NCBI GenBank assembly: GCA_002270565.1
Contig: NQMI01000007.1
Coordinates: forward strand, 248,001 to 312,000
Direction of reading: 5' to 3'
Source of the DNA: Stenocarpella maydis
Lineage: Eukaryota > Ascomycota > Sordariomycetes > Diaporthales > Diaporthaceae
Length of the DNA: 64,000 bases
Every line of letters begins with the position of its first letter. Within the stretch, counting starts at the first letter, position 1. Below the pieces are notes generated by a model. It worked only from the letters and a program-made list of their open reading frames with translations. It made no database searches and was not told the DNA's origin. Positions 1 through 11,677 of the stretch are shown here, piece by piece. Made by a program: the position numbers and the translations under genes.

Positions 1-1187
1 GTACAGTTTTCTTTTCTGACGTCTCCATCCCGCCCCATCTGCTGGCCACGTCCAGAACTGGACGCCTCGAGCTAAACACCGCCTTGGGACGGGACAATAT
101 CGCCACCAGGTTGCCCTCCGATCGTCATGGCCGCTCTTCAGCTTGAGTAGACAAGGTGGTGGTATCTTGTTTCTGACGCGGACCTCGTTGGTTGATACAC
201 ATATCCCTTTCGCGCCCTTCCTGTCTGTCCAACGGACAAGAATCCAATTCAACCACAAGCCCCACTTGGTCGGAGCCTCTTGTCCACCAGGCCCAAAGGT
301 AGAGAGAGATCCCCCATTTATTAACACCGTGATCATCCTCCCTTCGCTGTGATAAACCTCCACCTGATCACAGGATGGACCCGAGAAGTTTGCGCCCTCT
401 TGAACTCTGCTTCCAATCTCCCAAACTTTGCGCCAAAACCATCTCTGATTCATGGGCTGACGTGAATTGTAGGACGACAGCCTGTCATTGGAGGACGCAC
501 TCAGACTTGGATATCTCAGCCCCAAGCCGAGAACCTCCGGGCACACCAAGTCCGGCTTCTCACCTGGCACAGGCCAGAGCTACTCAAAAAGTTCACCCTT
601 TACCGTCAATCCGCCCCGGAAACGACGTCTCCTTGCCTCGTGGAAACAGCCCTGGTCGCAATCAGGAAGGGAGGGTGTCCAGCCCGCCGCGGGGCCTCCA
701 GACCTTTATAGGCTGGCTTGTTCATGGCCCTCCGAGTGACGTTTACGTCTGCCTCCTGAGATCTTGCACAACCTCGCCCCGCCGCCTGTTGTGTCTCCCG
801 AAGCCAGTCTCGAGAAGGCGCACACTATTCCTGTGAGACTCTCGCTACTGCTTACCCTTGGCCACGAGAACCAGAGACAAGTTCGAGCGAGGGCAGGCGT
901 CCGTTTCGCCTTTCTACCGACGCCCCCGTGGGTTTTTGAGGCCGTCGGCTGAGCGCCCACTGTCGATTGAACAAGGATACAGTCGAGCGTTTATACGGCC
1001 TCAGTCCACGAGCACCCACGCTTCCGACAGCCACGCAATCTTCTGCTCCGTATGTGCTGTCTTCTCTCTGAGATTGGCCCTGCATGCGTCCACGGCACCA
1101 GCCAGCTGCCCGCGTAATGAATGCAGCTGACAATCTAGATTACGCACGAAGACCATCCCCGAGACCACCCCCCCCCCTCCATCGACC
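1..1187. other. Upstream region, no gene recognised
   Basis: GC-rich sequence with several short open frames on both strands but no recognisable protein motif or consistent splice structure. The last few hundred bases are pyrimidine-rich (a C tract lies just before the ATG at 1188), as expected for a fungal promoter and 5' leader of the next gene. Confidence 0.5.
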
Positions 1188-3222
1188 ATGGCCAATGGGT
1201 TGGACAGGCTGGAGAGGCTGTTCTCCAAGAGGAAATCTGCACCTGCCCGTGACACGACGGCGTCCAACATAAACGGTAGTGCGCCCCCCGCTTCTGCGCA
1301 GCCAGAGCCCGACTCCCCATTGCTCGAGGTCGTCTTCCCGCCGCCGTCCTTTATAAGACCTACTGCCAGTCGCATGCACGCCCGCGACGAGTTCGAGCTC
1401 CCCTCGCCCATCTCGGTTGCTCGTACCAGCTCCTCTGGCTCTGCAAGAAACAGCCGCCGGCTCTCTCACCTCGGAAACCGAAAGAGCCGAGAAATGAATG
1501 AACCCAGGCGCCGGAGTGGCCCCGCGACCACTGCCTCTTTTCACCTCCCCAGCCGAACCTCGTCACTGCTCACCAGGAGACACGACAGGAAACCAGGTGG
1601 CCTGATGCCATTGCAGCTTCCTCGTGGGACAATAGGCACGGGCAGGGCCCCGTGCCACTCACCTCAGCCCCCACCCGCAGCCGTTTCCTCAGCTTCAGGA
1701 GACCAAAAGGTAGCTCAGCGGCGTCTCCTTGAAGCATTGCCCATCTACCCAGCAATCAAGGTCGAGACGCCTCCGGCCTCAGACCAGGATGACTTCAACT
1801 TCCCCTCACCGCCCTCCAGCACACGTGGACGACTGCCACCCGCCATCCTCAGCCCGTTCACACCAGAACCCTCCCCTGATATGAGACCGCAGCGTGACTC
1901 CATATTGAGTGAGCCAAAAACAAGCAGCGATCTCAGGCGCGAGTCGGTATCCACGGCCCCATCAAGGAGGGCCACACTCGCCACCATATCCAGCCCCGCA
2001 CTGCTGGACGACGACTGGAGAGACTCATACGTACACGATCCACAGGTCAATGTCGGCCCGGAGCCAGTATCTGTCTGCCGGGAGCCCAAAGTCCAGGACT
2101 TCCTCTCCTTGTCTGAAGACGACCTCTCTGAGTTCCGGACCAGGGCGCCGTCGAATCCACCCGTGAGGCTGCCACCCCCTCCGCCTGTTCTCCCCCCGAG
2201 CGTGCGGCCTCCGGCATACTCGCCCGGCAGACGAGGCAGCAACATGCTGGCCCCGCTCGCACCGGACGAGGTCGCAGCCCTCCAGGCGGCCCGGATAGCC
2301 AAGAGATATGACTTTGACGTCCTCTACATCATCAACTTCTGGCCAAAGGAGATGAGCCACCTCCACCGGCCGGGCCAGCCGGCGGGCCACCACCCGTCAG
2401 TCCCCAGCTCACCCCTCTCCTCCTCGACAGGCTCCTGCTCAAGGCCGCCGTCCATCCTCTACTCCCCGACGTCTGCCTGCCCAGCCACAAGGAACTCGAC
2501 ACCCCGCCACTCGCTCCAGGCCCCCTCCGAGGCAGCCAGCAGCACCGGCAGCGACCAGCAGATAACCGACTGCTGCCCGGACTCTGCGGCCATCGGCGGG
2601 CCGCGCACGCGCCCCACGGTGGCCGGCCGCCTGCTCGCCGCCTACGGGCTCAACACGCTGGACAGGCCGTTCCGCCCCGGCGCCAGGGCACACCGCAAGA
2701 TCCTGCGCGAGGGCGGCGACGGCTGGATCGAGTACCGCAAGACGGACGCCAAGGAGAACGAGTTTGCCCGGGGCTACGCCCGCTCCTACTACACGTCGGC
2801 GGCCGGGGCCCTTCCGCGCCGGGCCTCTGCGCCGGTCGGCACCTCCACCACCAGCACCTACTACGTAAGTAGTATAGTAGTAGTAGTAGTAGCAGCAGCA
2901 GCAGCACTGCCGCGGTGGCGCGCCGCTGCCAACGGAGGCGCGCTCGTACGGCAGTCGACATCAGGGCCGGGGGGCCGGGCGAGAACAAAGCCCTGGGCCG
3001 GGGGCGGGGTGCGGTGGCGCCTCAGCCCGCCGCGCGGACCGCGGCATCGTGTTCGCGGCGTACCGGCGGCCGAGGGGCCACGGCGGCACGGTGCACAGCA
3101 GCCGGGCGGAGCTCGACGCTCTCGAGAGGGACGCCGAGGCGCTCGTGGAGCTGGTGCTCGACTTCCACCAGGACCGGAGGCGGTGGGAGGTCTACGAGGA
3201 GGCGAGGAGGGCCTCGGACTGA
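1188..3222 (+). CDS. Conserved low-complexity protein of unknown function, two exons
   Basis: The model is join(1188..2864, 2965..3222), giving 644 residues. The 100-base intron has a GTAAGT donor and TCAG acceptor, is phase 0, and contains a TAG/AGC trinucleotide run. Reading through it would give Val and Ala runs and lose the true C-terminus. About the first 350 residues are Pro/Ser/Arg-rich and probably disordered. Ordered-looking patches follow: YDFDVLYIINFWP (about 365–380), GRLLAAYGLNTLDRPFRPG (about 480–500) and, in exon 2, DRGIVFAAYRRPRG followed by an acidic, possibly helical tail. The patches resemble conserved filamentous-fungal proteins of unknown function, but I recognise no enzyme or binding motif. 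There is no signal peptide or membrane segment, so a cytosolic or nuclear location is inferred. The ATG is the first in a long open frame and follows a C-rich leader. Confidence 0.8.
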
Positions 3223-4828
3223 CTGGCGCGCGATGGGCTCGCTGCACGGCTGTCTTGTAAACGGATGCACTGGTGGCAGTTAATATCGAGAGGCTGGTGT
3301 TTTGTTGTTGTTGACCCTGGTGGTTTGGGCATGAGACCCGCGGGAATGACGGGACTCCATTATCAGTGAGCGCTTCTTTCGAAACTTGGTCTCTCCCTAC
3401 TACCGCTCGGGGCGGTATGTGGGAAGGAGGAACACAATCCGACACCCTCGTTTCTTTGTGTTTAATAGCGATGTGAAGACGGAAACGATAATGACAAAAG
3501 TATACTCACTCGCATGAGCTTTCAATCCTGTTGAGTCTTCGCGCGGGTAGGCCGTCCTCACGGATGGCCATCCTCATTGGAAGGTTCTTGGGCGCGCCGG
3601 GGAGACATGTCGCCTGCTCGGGCATCTGCCCATCCCACTTCGCCTAAGAGGCACGCAGCCTCGTCTCGAGCGCCCGGAAGAGCTTCATCGCACCTAACAG
3701 CTATTGGTCAGTCCCACCTCTGCACCAAGAAGAGCATATCACCGCGTGTGCATACCGTCGTTGCAGGCAGGGAGGACGTCATCAGGAGGATCATCACAGT
3801 CGTCCCACCCCGCCTCCCTAGCCTGACCGCCGCGTCGAGGCAGCAGGCCTCGGGGGCACTGAGGCGCCCTTTTTTTAAAAAAAAATAAATAAAAAAATTC
3901 TTATTCTCTTTTTCGTTTCAGGACTTAGACAGACCACGACGTTGTTGCAGATATGTCTGAAAGGCTAGCAGTGGCAGGTTTGAGGCTTTGTGTTTTGTTC
4001 ATGGCAATCCAGGCTTCATTTCTTAGGTGGAGACCTCGTGTTGTTCTAAGGTCACAGGTCCAAAAAGGTGCGGGTGGACAGAACGTGGGGTTATCAAGAA
4101 TTTGCTTCAAAATCTCCCAGGCAGGCTTCTTGGCTAACTCTTTCTTGCCTGGGATTATCCAAAGGTCCTGGTGAAGAAATCTCGACATGTGCTACAGGAC
4201 GACCGTAAACATTTAGATTTGTATCTTGGGCCGTCAAACGTCAGGATAAAGTCGGCAGTGAAGGTTCGTTTTACTTACCCTTTGTGTGTGTGGCGTGGGA
4301 GCACACTTTTGCAGAATCATGGCATGGACGAAGGAGCGTTACTCCATTACTGACATATTGACCAGAGACCTGAGAACATATAAATGGAGGCCTGATATGC
4401 CCGGGCTCAGACCAAGTGACCAATTCGTTGTGAACGAATGGTCAGAGAGATCAGTCACTCCTATCAGTGGCCAACACATTGGCATGACTAGTCATACAGC
4501 ATAAGAGCTCAGGCCCCTGCTTGCATTGGTACTTCTGACAGCTTCCATCTGAATTCAAGGAATAGGCACGAGGGATTACCGTCACTTGAAAAAAGACTTA
4601 TTTAACGATTTGGCGCACGCTGAAGTGGGCCGGTTGCGGGATAGTGTACTATTTTCTGGTTTCGTTTTTAATACGGTCACAATTCCCTTTTAGAGAGGGA
4701 GGGAACAGAAAAAGGAGCTGCGGCGCTCCTTTCATACAGTCGCAAACACTTAGTATTGGTCAAAACACGAGCATTACTCGACTTATACAGCCTGACAGTC
4801 TACCCCTTTATATCCACAAAACTAGTCT
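3223..4828. other. Intergenic, no supported gene
   Basis: Contains the 3' flank of the preceding gene, a T7A9-like run near 3870–3890, and short open frames on both strands at 3925–4500 without recognisable motifs. I see no RNA gene or repeat. Confidence 0.5.
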
Positions 4829-6374
4829 TTATGGTTCCGCCTCTCCGCCGGTATCTTCGGTGACGACTTCTGTTCCTGCATTTCTACTCTTCTCCCTTGT
4901 CGTCTCGTCCGACTCAGTAGCTGTGGTCAGGATAACGCGTGCTTGTTGTGGATTCCTCAAGATCGACGGGAACACGTATCGGTTGGCATGTGGCTCTCCC
5001 GCCGCTTTGTACCTGCTCATGAGTATACTCAAAGACGGTAGGCACTGCAAGGTAGATCCATCAGTCTTGCAGGCGGGCAAGGACTTTGTGTTGCCGATAT
5101 GAACAGCCACTTGGAAAACACTCACGGCACAGATGAGACCAATGCTTATCTCGGAGATTCTGCGACCAAACATGGTGATCAGCTGGTCGGTTCCTCTGGT
5201 CACGCGTCTTAGTCCCGAGGCAGCACGAGGGAAATGTTACCCAAGGAGGTTGAATCTCGCGAAATTGAGCGTGGCGTCATCAAAGCTGTTCTTCTGAAGC
5301 AGCAGCCCCAGCCTCGCGAAGCTCGTTGCGGTGGCCATGCCCCCGGCGCCAAGCATCATCACGATTCTGATCTTCTTCATGGTGGAGAATGTAAGGGACC
5401 ACGTCAGGATGATGGGCGGGAAGAGTATGACGAGATCAGAAACCGAGGCCACAGCTGTGTCGGCAATGAAGCTGGCCTGCCTGTCGAGGCATCTCGACGG
5501 CACCGACGTGTCCCAGACTCCCTGGATCGGAACGCAGATGACGATTTTGACGATGACGATGGCGATGCAAAACGCGACCTGAAAGGCTATTGTGGCCCAG
5601 AGGAACAGGGTTGTTTTGCGGAATTGCTTGAAGACCCGGGCGAGTAGGAGGAGCAGGGCCAGCTTGGTGGAGAAGCTTGCAATGCTGTAGCAGATAGACC
5701 CCGCGTACGAGGACTAGGTGGAATTGTAAGTGTCTTTGCCTAATCCAAGTCTCATGCACCTCACCTTTTGAAATTGAACCACGTCTTCCGGCGATACATC
5801 CCACAGATGGTAGCCTCATTCACGGTCAGCTTATAGAGGTCGGAGGCTCTTGGCAAGAGAGGGCGAGGATACCTAACCCATAACGGTACACTGTTCCATG
5901 TGAGAATCAAAGAAACGTGGTTCGGAGTCTAGGTGCGCGGAACTTACTGAATATCGAAGTAACCCAATAAGACAGCAGAGATATCTGCTGCCGTCAGCAT
6001 GCTTACGGCAATTTGGTAGAGGACTGATATGGGATGGCCCATACGTATGCTACGATGCAAGTCCCTATTGATATCCTTTTGTGTTAGCGAGCGCCTTTGG
6101 AAAATTCGGCATAGAGCACATGTTCGAATACATCAGCTGATATGTGGGAGCTCAGAGTCAGCCGCGACTTACATTCTTCTCTTTGCAGATGGCGCAGAAT
6201 GATTAATCTGACGTAAATTCGAAGAAGAAATATTGGCGTGGTAAGACATAGTACAACGATCATTACCGCGAGGTTGATACTATGCAGCACGTCCTTGGGG
6301 TTGCGGACGTCAGCAGTCTCCCCGGGGGGCGGAGGAACGGCTCCCTCCTGCCGTACCCTATCATGAAGCTCCAT
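4829..6374 (-). CDS. Pth11-like fungal rhodopsin-domain membrane protein, six exons
   Basis: The model on the minus strand has exons 6374..6173, 5987..5948, 5890..5824, 5713..5241, 5195..5126 and 5044..4829. All phases agree and give 355 residues. The first membrane segment follows an Asn/Leu-rich start (INLAVMIVVLCLTTPIFLL, then RIYVRL). The core shows STKLALLLLLARVF, a helix ending CVPIQGVWDTSVPSRC, ADTAVASVSDLVILFPPIIL, then MLGAGGMATATSFARL, and a last helix ending EISIGLICACLPSLSIL. This is the classic order of the fungal rhodopsin/Pth11-like integral membrane family (plasma-membrane, G-protein-coupled-receptor-like). The C-terminal tail is charged and cytoplasmic. The last two introns are well supported, since removing them restores NLLG-GTDQL and LICA-CLPSL. 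The three 5' introns are less certain, and the donor at 5823 is weak (GTGAAT). The ligand is unknown. Confidence 0.85.
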
Positions 6375-7877
6375 ATCCGGTCCCTTGGCGGTTGCTCTGC
6401 GATTTCATTCTGCACAGCAGCATCGCGGAAGCCAAGGTCATGATATATATGACGGGTTCTTTGTCTGCAACTTGGTTCGAGACCAAACTCTGGAAGAGCT
6501 GCGCTCCTCCCGGCCGGGTGGCTTGAACCTTAATTAAGCTCGCAGCCTTTGAGAGGTGTACGAGTCAGTTAGCCTGTCAGTATTCGTGTGTTCTACAACT
6601 TTCACAGCCATCTTGCAGGTCATAAAGTTTAAACTATCATCTTCGCACGTGGAATAGACCGTGGGCCGCTAGTTGAATTGCCAGCCCTAGACTAATCGTC
6701 AATCTCTAGCGGCCAAGGGATCAGCGGAGCGGGACGTGGATCGAAGCTTACGTACCTTAGGCGAAGGGGCCCCGGCGAAGAGGGCCTCACGAAGAGAGCG
6801 GCAAAGGGCAGCAACAAAGGGCAGCAGTTTAAACTATTTCAGATGTATGTGAGGTGCAGAGACACGGACAGCTCGGGCCAGGAGGAATTCCGTGGTTCAA
6901 AACGCGAATAACTATTATGCTAGGTCTAACCTGCGTGCTAAGCCTGGATTACACAACTTGCGGCGCGGGCATTTGAAGTGCCTGCCATCTGGGTATATAT
7001 CAATCGAGCCCAAGCAATGGACAAGTTCCCATACGTACGCGATAACTCGAGTAGGTATAAGCGCCGGGGGGTTATTGGGTGCGGCAGCAGCGAGCTGGCC
7101 TCAACGCACAGCAATCAACCGCGGCCACGGTTGTCGAGACATCGCTGTCAAAGGTCTAAATGCGAGGGAGATGCACACAAAACCTATTTGGTTCCCGCGC
7201 GACGAAGGGCAAATAAACAGTGGGCAGCTGGACAGGCGGCCACGGCAGGAATATCTGCAGTTAGACAGCTGCTGGCTCCGCTATGCTGTAGGCAGCGGCG
7301 GTGTCGACCGGGTAGTACACGCCTTGGAAAGTCCCCAACGCGTCGGAGCCCTGTCAGACGACATCAATGATGTGTGCCCCTGAGACATGCCGGGTCGTGG
7401 CACCGCGGCCTGCATGATGTAGTCTATATATTGCTGTTCGCGTGCAGTAGTGCCAAGCAGGGCGTGCCGTCGTCTCAGGCTTACCGTCGAGAACTCTGGA
7501 ATGGTTTCGAGTGGCTCGAAAGGATGAGGAAAAGGGCGGCGCTTACGCCAGGGGCCACAGAGGGGCGGCCCTCTTGCGGCCCTCTAGCCATAGGCTGCAT
7601 ACCTGGGCACACCCGGAAAGCCAATGAGACGCAGGTCGACCGGCCGGGGATAATCAGATCCTCGCTACACCTGATGCAACTCAGCCCCTGGGTTCAGCCC
7701 TGGCAGCGTGCTGTGCTGTGCGCCTGGGGACTCAGCCGAAGGATCGGGGCCTGGCTACTTGGCTGAGGCAAATATGAAGATCTGCGCGCAGTCCTTGCCT
7801 TTTAATAAGCAAAGGAACCCCCATAATGAGTCAAAGAAGACACCGTTCTGTGTCTCTGCTGGCAATGTCCCGCAGCC
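6375..7877. other. Intergenic; possible degraded coding traces near 6.9–7.4 kb
   Basis: Upstream DNA shared by the divergent receptor gene and the following membrane-protein gene. Open frames at 6892–7383 overlap each other in several frames, and one minus-strand reading (about 7400 to 7260) looks faintly protein-like but is cut by stops. I recognise no family and see no clean gene. Confidence 0.4.
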
Positions 7878-8790
7878 ATGGCTGCCCAGTACCCTGTCCA
7901 TGAAGGCTTACAGGTCGCCCGACCAGACAACACATGTCATGCACCAGAGGTATACCGCTACCACGATGCGGCACCAGAGGTCTCCCCTCAAGGTTCGAGC
8001 CGGCCTCGACATGCGTCCTGAATCTCAGAATACGTGTTTGCTAACGATGAGCAGGCTATGTGGATCCAGAAAAGCCTGCGCCGCACCAGGAGCTACAGCC
8101 GCTCGCGACGGAGAAACCTCCACGCTGGTGTGGTCTCCCGAAACGAACGGCGCTTGTCGTCGGCGCCGTGGTCCTGCTGGTCACCATCGGCGCTGTCGTT
8201 GGAGGAGTCGCCGGTGCTTTGGTTGCCAGGAATAGCACAAGTGACTCCAGCAGCGCAAGCACCGCCAGCGCCACATCAAGTGCCAGCACCAGTACCGCTG
8301 AGGCCACGCCCACAGGTACCCCGGCCTCGACAGCCCCAACGACCCCGTCGTCGACGTCGACATCGACCAGCACCTCGCCGGCATTCCCGAGCCCGACTAA
8401 CAATATCCTTCCCTTGAATTGCCCAGCCATCAACGACACCCAGTTCACGGTCGACGGCGCGTCCTTCCTCGTGTTGTGCCTGACGGATTTCAGGTCAGAG
8501 TCCAACAATATCGCCCAGTCACTGGAGCCGAACATCAATGATTGTATCGGATCTTGTGCAACATATAACAGGGATAATCAGAACACAAATAGTCCGTGTC
8601 AGGGGTTGACCTTTGGCGCCAACCTCACAAGGTGAGCAGAATGGACACCGTGAGGAATGGGATTACTGAAGCCTGCAAATGCTGACCAAAGACCAGGTAC
8701 GGAGGGGCAAACTGCTTCCTCAAGACGGGGCCACTGACCAGAACACCGTACCTCGATGATTTCCAGGCTGGTGCCATCTTACTGGGATAG
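7878..8790 (+). CDS. Single-pass membrane protein with Ser/Thr-rich stalk and Cys-containing ectodomain
   Basis: The model is join(7878..7992, 8055..8631, 8697..8790), 261 residues. The ATG opens MAAQYPVHEGLQVA, a start familiar from a common Pezizomycotina family. Intron 1 (62 bases) ends GCTAACGATGAGCAG, a textbook branch site, but its donor is unusual (GTTCGA). Intron 2 (65 bases) is GTGAGC…CCAG. The protein has a short cytosolic N-terminus, a strong membrane helix around TALVVGAVVLLVTIGAVVGG, a Ser/Thr/Ala-rich stretch probably O-glycosylated, then a small ectodomain with spaced cysteines (NCPAIND, LVLCLTDF, NDCIGSCATYN, PCQGLTFGANL, YGGANCFLKTG). The ectodomain pattern resembles PAN/apple-like modules in fungal cell-surface glycoproteins; the role is unknown. 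Exon 2 alone has an in-frame stop just upstream, so the first exon is required. Confidence 0.82.
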
Positions 8791-10818
8791 GGCGCTCCGG
8801 GCCTCACTCAAGCTGCAACTACTTTGTGCGGGAACGTGTTACCAGCCATTCTGTTCCAGCTGCTGCAAGGCACCACAAGGCGAATCGACGAACCAATGTG
8901 AAATCGCGGAGTTGAACACGCTCCTCTAACACGTCAAAACTATATCCAAAGCCGACAAAACGTCGTCCCGAAGCTCGCCAACATCGCTGCGCTCGTCAGC
9001 AGCACCTAGCACTCCAGCCTCACTAGGCATAGTGCCCTCGTCAGGGCCGTGACTACGGCCGCCAGGAACCCCAAAATCACAGAGAGTGGATTTGTATACA
9101 CTAGAACGGATAGTACATAGAGTGCTGATGACTACCTAGAGTACACATGCTAGGGCTGCAGCTGTTCAGAGGGGTAGCTCCAGCACTATAACTATAATTA
9201 CCCAACATTGAGGAATGCATTTTTTTTGAGAGTAGGGTGTTCGTCCCTCTGATAGGAGGTTGTTCCTCTAAGATGGGGGAGGATGAGGGCAGGGGGGGGG
9301 AGGGCCGGCTTCTTATTAAAATAGGGTAATTTGGGTTGTTTGCCCTACATAAGTGCTTGGTTGGATGTATTTTTACACCACCCGTTTTACTCTATACCTA
9401 CGTATAAATATCGGGTGGGATTTCGAGGGTATTTTGCCGTACTTCATCAAGGTGAGTATCTTCCCGCTGTGCCCGATTACTCCTGGGAAACTTCGCCGAG
9501 GTTCTCGCACCTTTTCCATAGAACCCCAACCATAACGAGCACGTTTTCTCTATAGTGGAATTAGTTTCTGCATCAGGCATCACAACCGACCAGGAACTGG
9601 AGTATTGATGTTCGGACCACCGGAAGTTCTACCACAGGCCACCTCACTGGGGCTTGTGCCATGGTGCTGCGAGAGTTTGGAGGCGTCGTCAGTCCGGATC
9701 TTTTGGTCTATTGAGTTACAGGACTCAGTGTGGTAGACTCAAACCTCATACCGGCCAATCCTGGAACAGACACACGCGCCTCAGTGTACGCTGACCGAGA
9801 AGGCAAGAGAAATTAAATATATGTAGAGCTAAGTTTGCTAAATTTCTCGTTAGACTGCTGATATTATCAACGCCCGTCATTAGCCAGAAAATAAAAGGAG
9901 TTATCCCGCGCATAATATAGGAATGTGATGATGATAGATTGGGAGACGAAGTCATTCCTGGTGCAGTGGGAAAGCCGTGCATGGCGCAGAGAAAACTATT
10001 GAAAATGATACTGGGGATGTACCATATCAGCTCAGATAGAAAACCCTGATTCTGATATCGGTCACCTGACTTGGCTCAAAGCCCGCCGTCTCAGTGGCTC
10101 CAGTATATAAATAATTAAGAAGGAAATACAACTAGTGTATGATTAAGGCTATAAACCCACCTTCTTACATAGCCATCATTAACTGATACACTCTATTCAC
10201 ATACATACATGCTTACTAGCCAGCATAAAAACGGTGCATATATTTGGGGTCTATCCGGGCCAGGAGAATGGACTATAACTACATGTTAGAATATTGAAGA
10301 ACTTAGGCCGCAAGCCGACAGCTGACCAGACTCGTAGCCGTAAGTTGATGAAGTAAATGAAAGTAATTCTGAATGAATTATATAGCAATACCCGTACGTT
10401 TATCTAGAATTATCGCAAGTGTGGTTGAGTCCGTAAGGTTGATGAGAATAGCACGGTATTGTACCCTGCGCAGAATCGCGGATTTCAATTAGCATCTTAT
10501 CACTTCTGCACTCAAATATCCAGGCACTGGAACTTCAAGACACCTATATCTTGCTGTCTCAAATTACCGGGAGATTTTATTCTCGCTAAAATGCCAGCGT
10601 TGAATGGACTATGTTGATATGGAGCACCTGCACAACCCTTCCCGTATACTGTCTCCTGAATGCTTCAAGTGCCCCAATCGGGCCAAGGCAGTCTTCAATC
10701 TCGAATACCACCGCACAACCAGGTTACATTTATGAATGATGAAACATGTTTGGCTCCATCTCGGAATAGTTACATCCCACGCAATAGGTCATTGACCAGG
10801 GATAGTGCTGCTTGCTTT
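8791..10818. other. Gene-free flank of transposon block
   Basis: No supported gene. Base composition becomes AT-richer to the right. A G-rich run lies near 9290, and scattered short frames have no motif. A stretch resembling a hAT TIR begins at the right edge (10819). Confidence 0.45.
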
Positions 10819-10838
10819 TAGGCCCAGGAAATACCCAC

Positions 10839-11096
10839 TGTTATGAACCAACACGTCGGCACCAAGGGGACCCGTTTGGGGAACCCAGACAACCTGGACA
10901 GAACACCATGGCGCAGGGAAACAATAACTAAGGAACGGAGTCACGGGTTATGCAGAAATTAGGGTTAGGGTTGAAAACCCACCCTAGGGATGGATTGATG
11001 GGCTTGATATCGATTTAGTCGAGCAATACTAAGGATGGATTAATAGACTTGCTATTAATCCTGTTAAGCCACTGAAGAGTTAGAGTATATAAGTAT
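10839..11096 (+). repeat. Left LTR fragment of Gypsy family (TGTTATGAACC…)
   Basis: Begins TGTTATGAACCAACAC only 20 bases inside the hAT TIR, includes two tandem TTAGGG units near 10964, and runs to the junction with the next LTR at 11097. The segment with AAGCCACTGAAGAGTTAGA near 11075 matches a diverged copy near 17490. An inverted copy of its start lies at about 36009 reading left. RIP decay blurs the exact borders. Confidence 0.6.
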
Positions 11097-11677
11097 TGTT
11101 AAACGGAACCGCTCAGCAGGGCGTTGGTACTCCGTGCAAGGAGTTACCCTAGACTTCGTTGTAAGGAGTTACCCTAGACTTTCTAGTAAGGAGTTACCCT
11201 AGACTTGCGAGTCAGGCGATTTTCGCTAAGTACGCCCAGTGCGTGCGTGANNNNNNNNNNNNNNNNNNNNNNNNNTATATCTCAGGCACCAGTCTACCTC
11301 TGCATTACCTTTATTTCTTATCCAAAAATTATATAACTTAGTTCATTAGGTAGCTTGATTTTTGAAGTTTGTATGTACTTATTTTGGGTATTGCTAGGGC
11401 TTTGGTTGGCTGGTTGCTTTGAACTAAAGATGGTGTGTTTGAAGGGCGAATTTTCTGGTATTTGTAAATTTGCACTAGAGCCTACCGTAGTGTGCCCAGG
11501 GGTGAGACGACGTCGGAGGGTATATAAGGAGGGCTTACAGAAGCCCAACTTAATTCAATACAAAGTTGTCCAGACCATTGTTAATCATCCCAATTCGCCT
11601 CAGAGCACCATACTGCAACCCTGCCGAAATACACAAACGCTGAACTGAATGCTATTCTATAGCACAAATTCATCAGA
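11097..11677 (+). repeat. LTR copy A of second retroelement family, RIP-mutated, with 25-base internal subrepeats
   Basis: Starts TGTTAAACGGAACC and ends TTCATCAGA, matching copies B, C and D. Compared with D it carries C-to-T changes at many CpA/CpG sites, a one-strand RIP pattern. It holds three 25-base units beginning AAGGAGTTACCCTAGACTT at 11137, 11162 and 11187, where the other copies have one. A 25-N gap at 11251–11275 interrupts it. Flanks (AGTAT and CATAT) do not form a target duplication. A short frame across the TATATAAGG box is an LTR artefact, not a gene. Confidence 0.75.

Noticed and set aside
375..836. 153-codon plus frame upstream of the first gene
   Set aside because: Several frames overlap here with equal openness, as expected in GC-rich noncoding DNA, and no motif is seen.
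3577..3888. 103-codon frame ending in an A-rich stretch
   Set aside because: Alternative-start frame in 3' flanking DNA with no recognisable domain.
10960..10980. Internal telomere or chromosome-fusion scar
   Set aside because: Only two TTAGGG units, and the same words recur at equivalent places in other LTR fragments, so they belong to the LTR.
11355..11648. 97–100-codon frame repeated in four places (also 15576–15878, 34709–35002, 35364–35666)
   Set aside because: It lies wholly inside the LTR copies, spans the TATA box and presumed transcription start, and matches no protein family.
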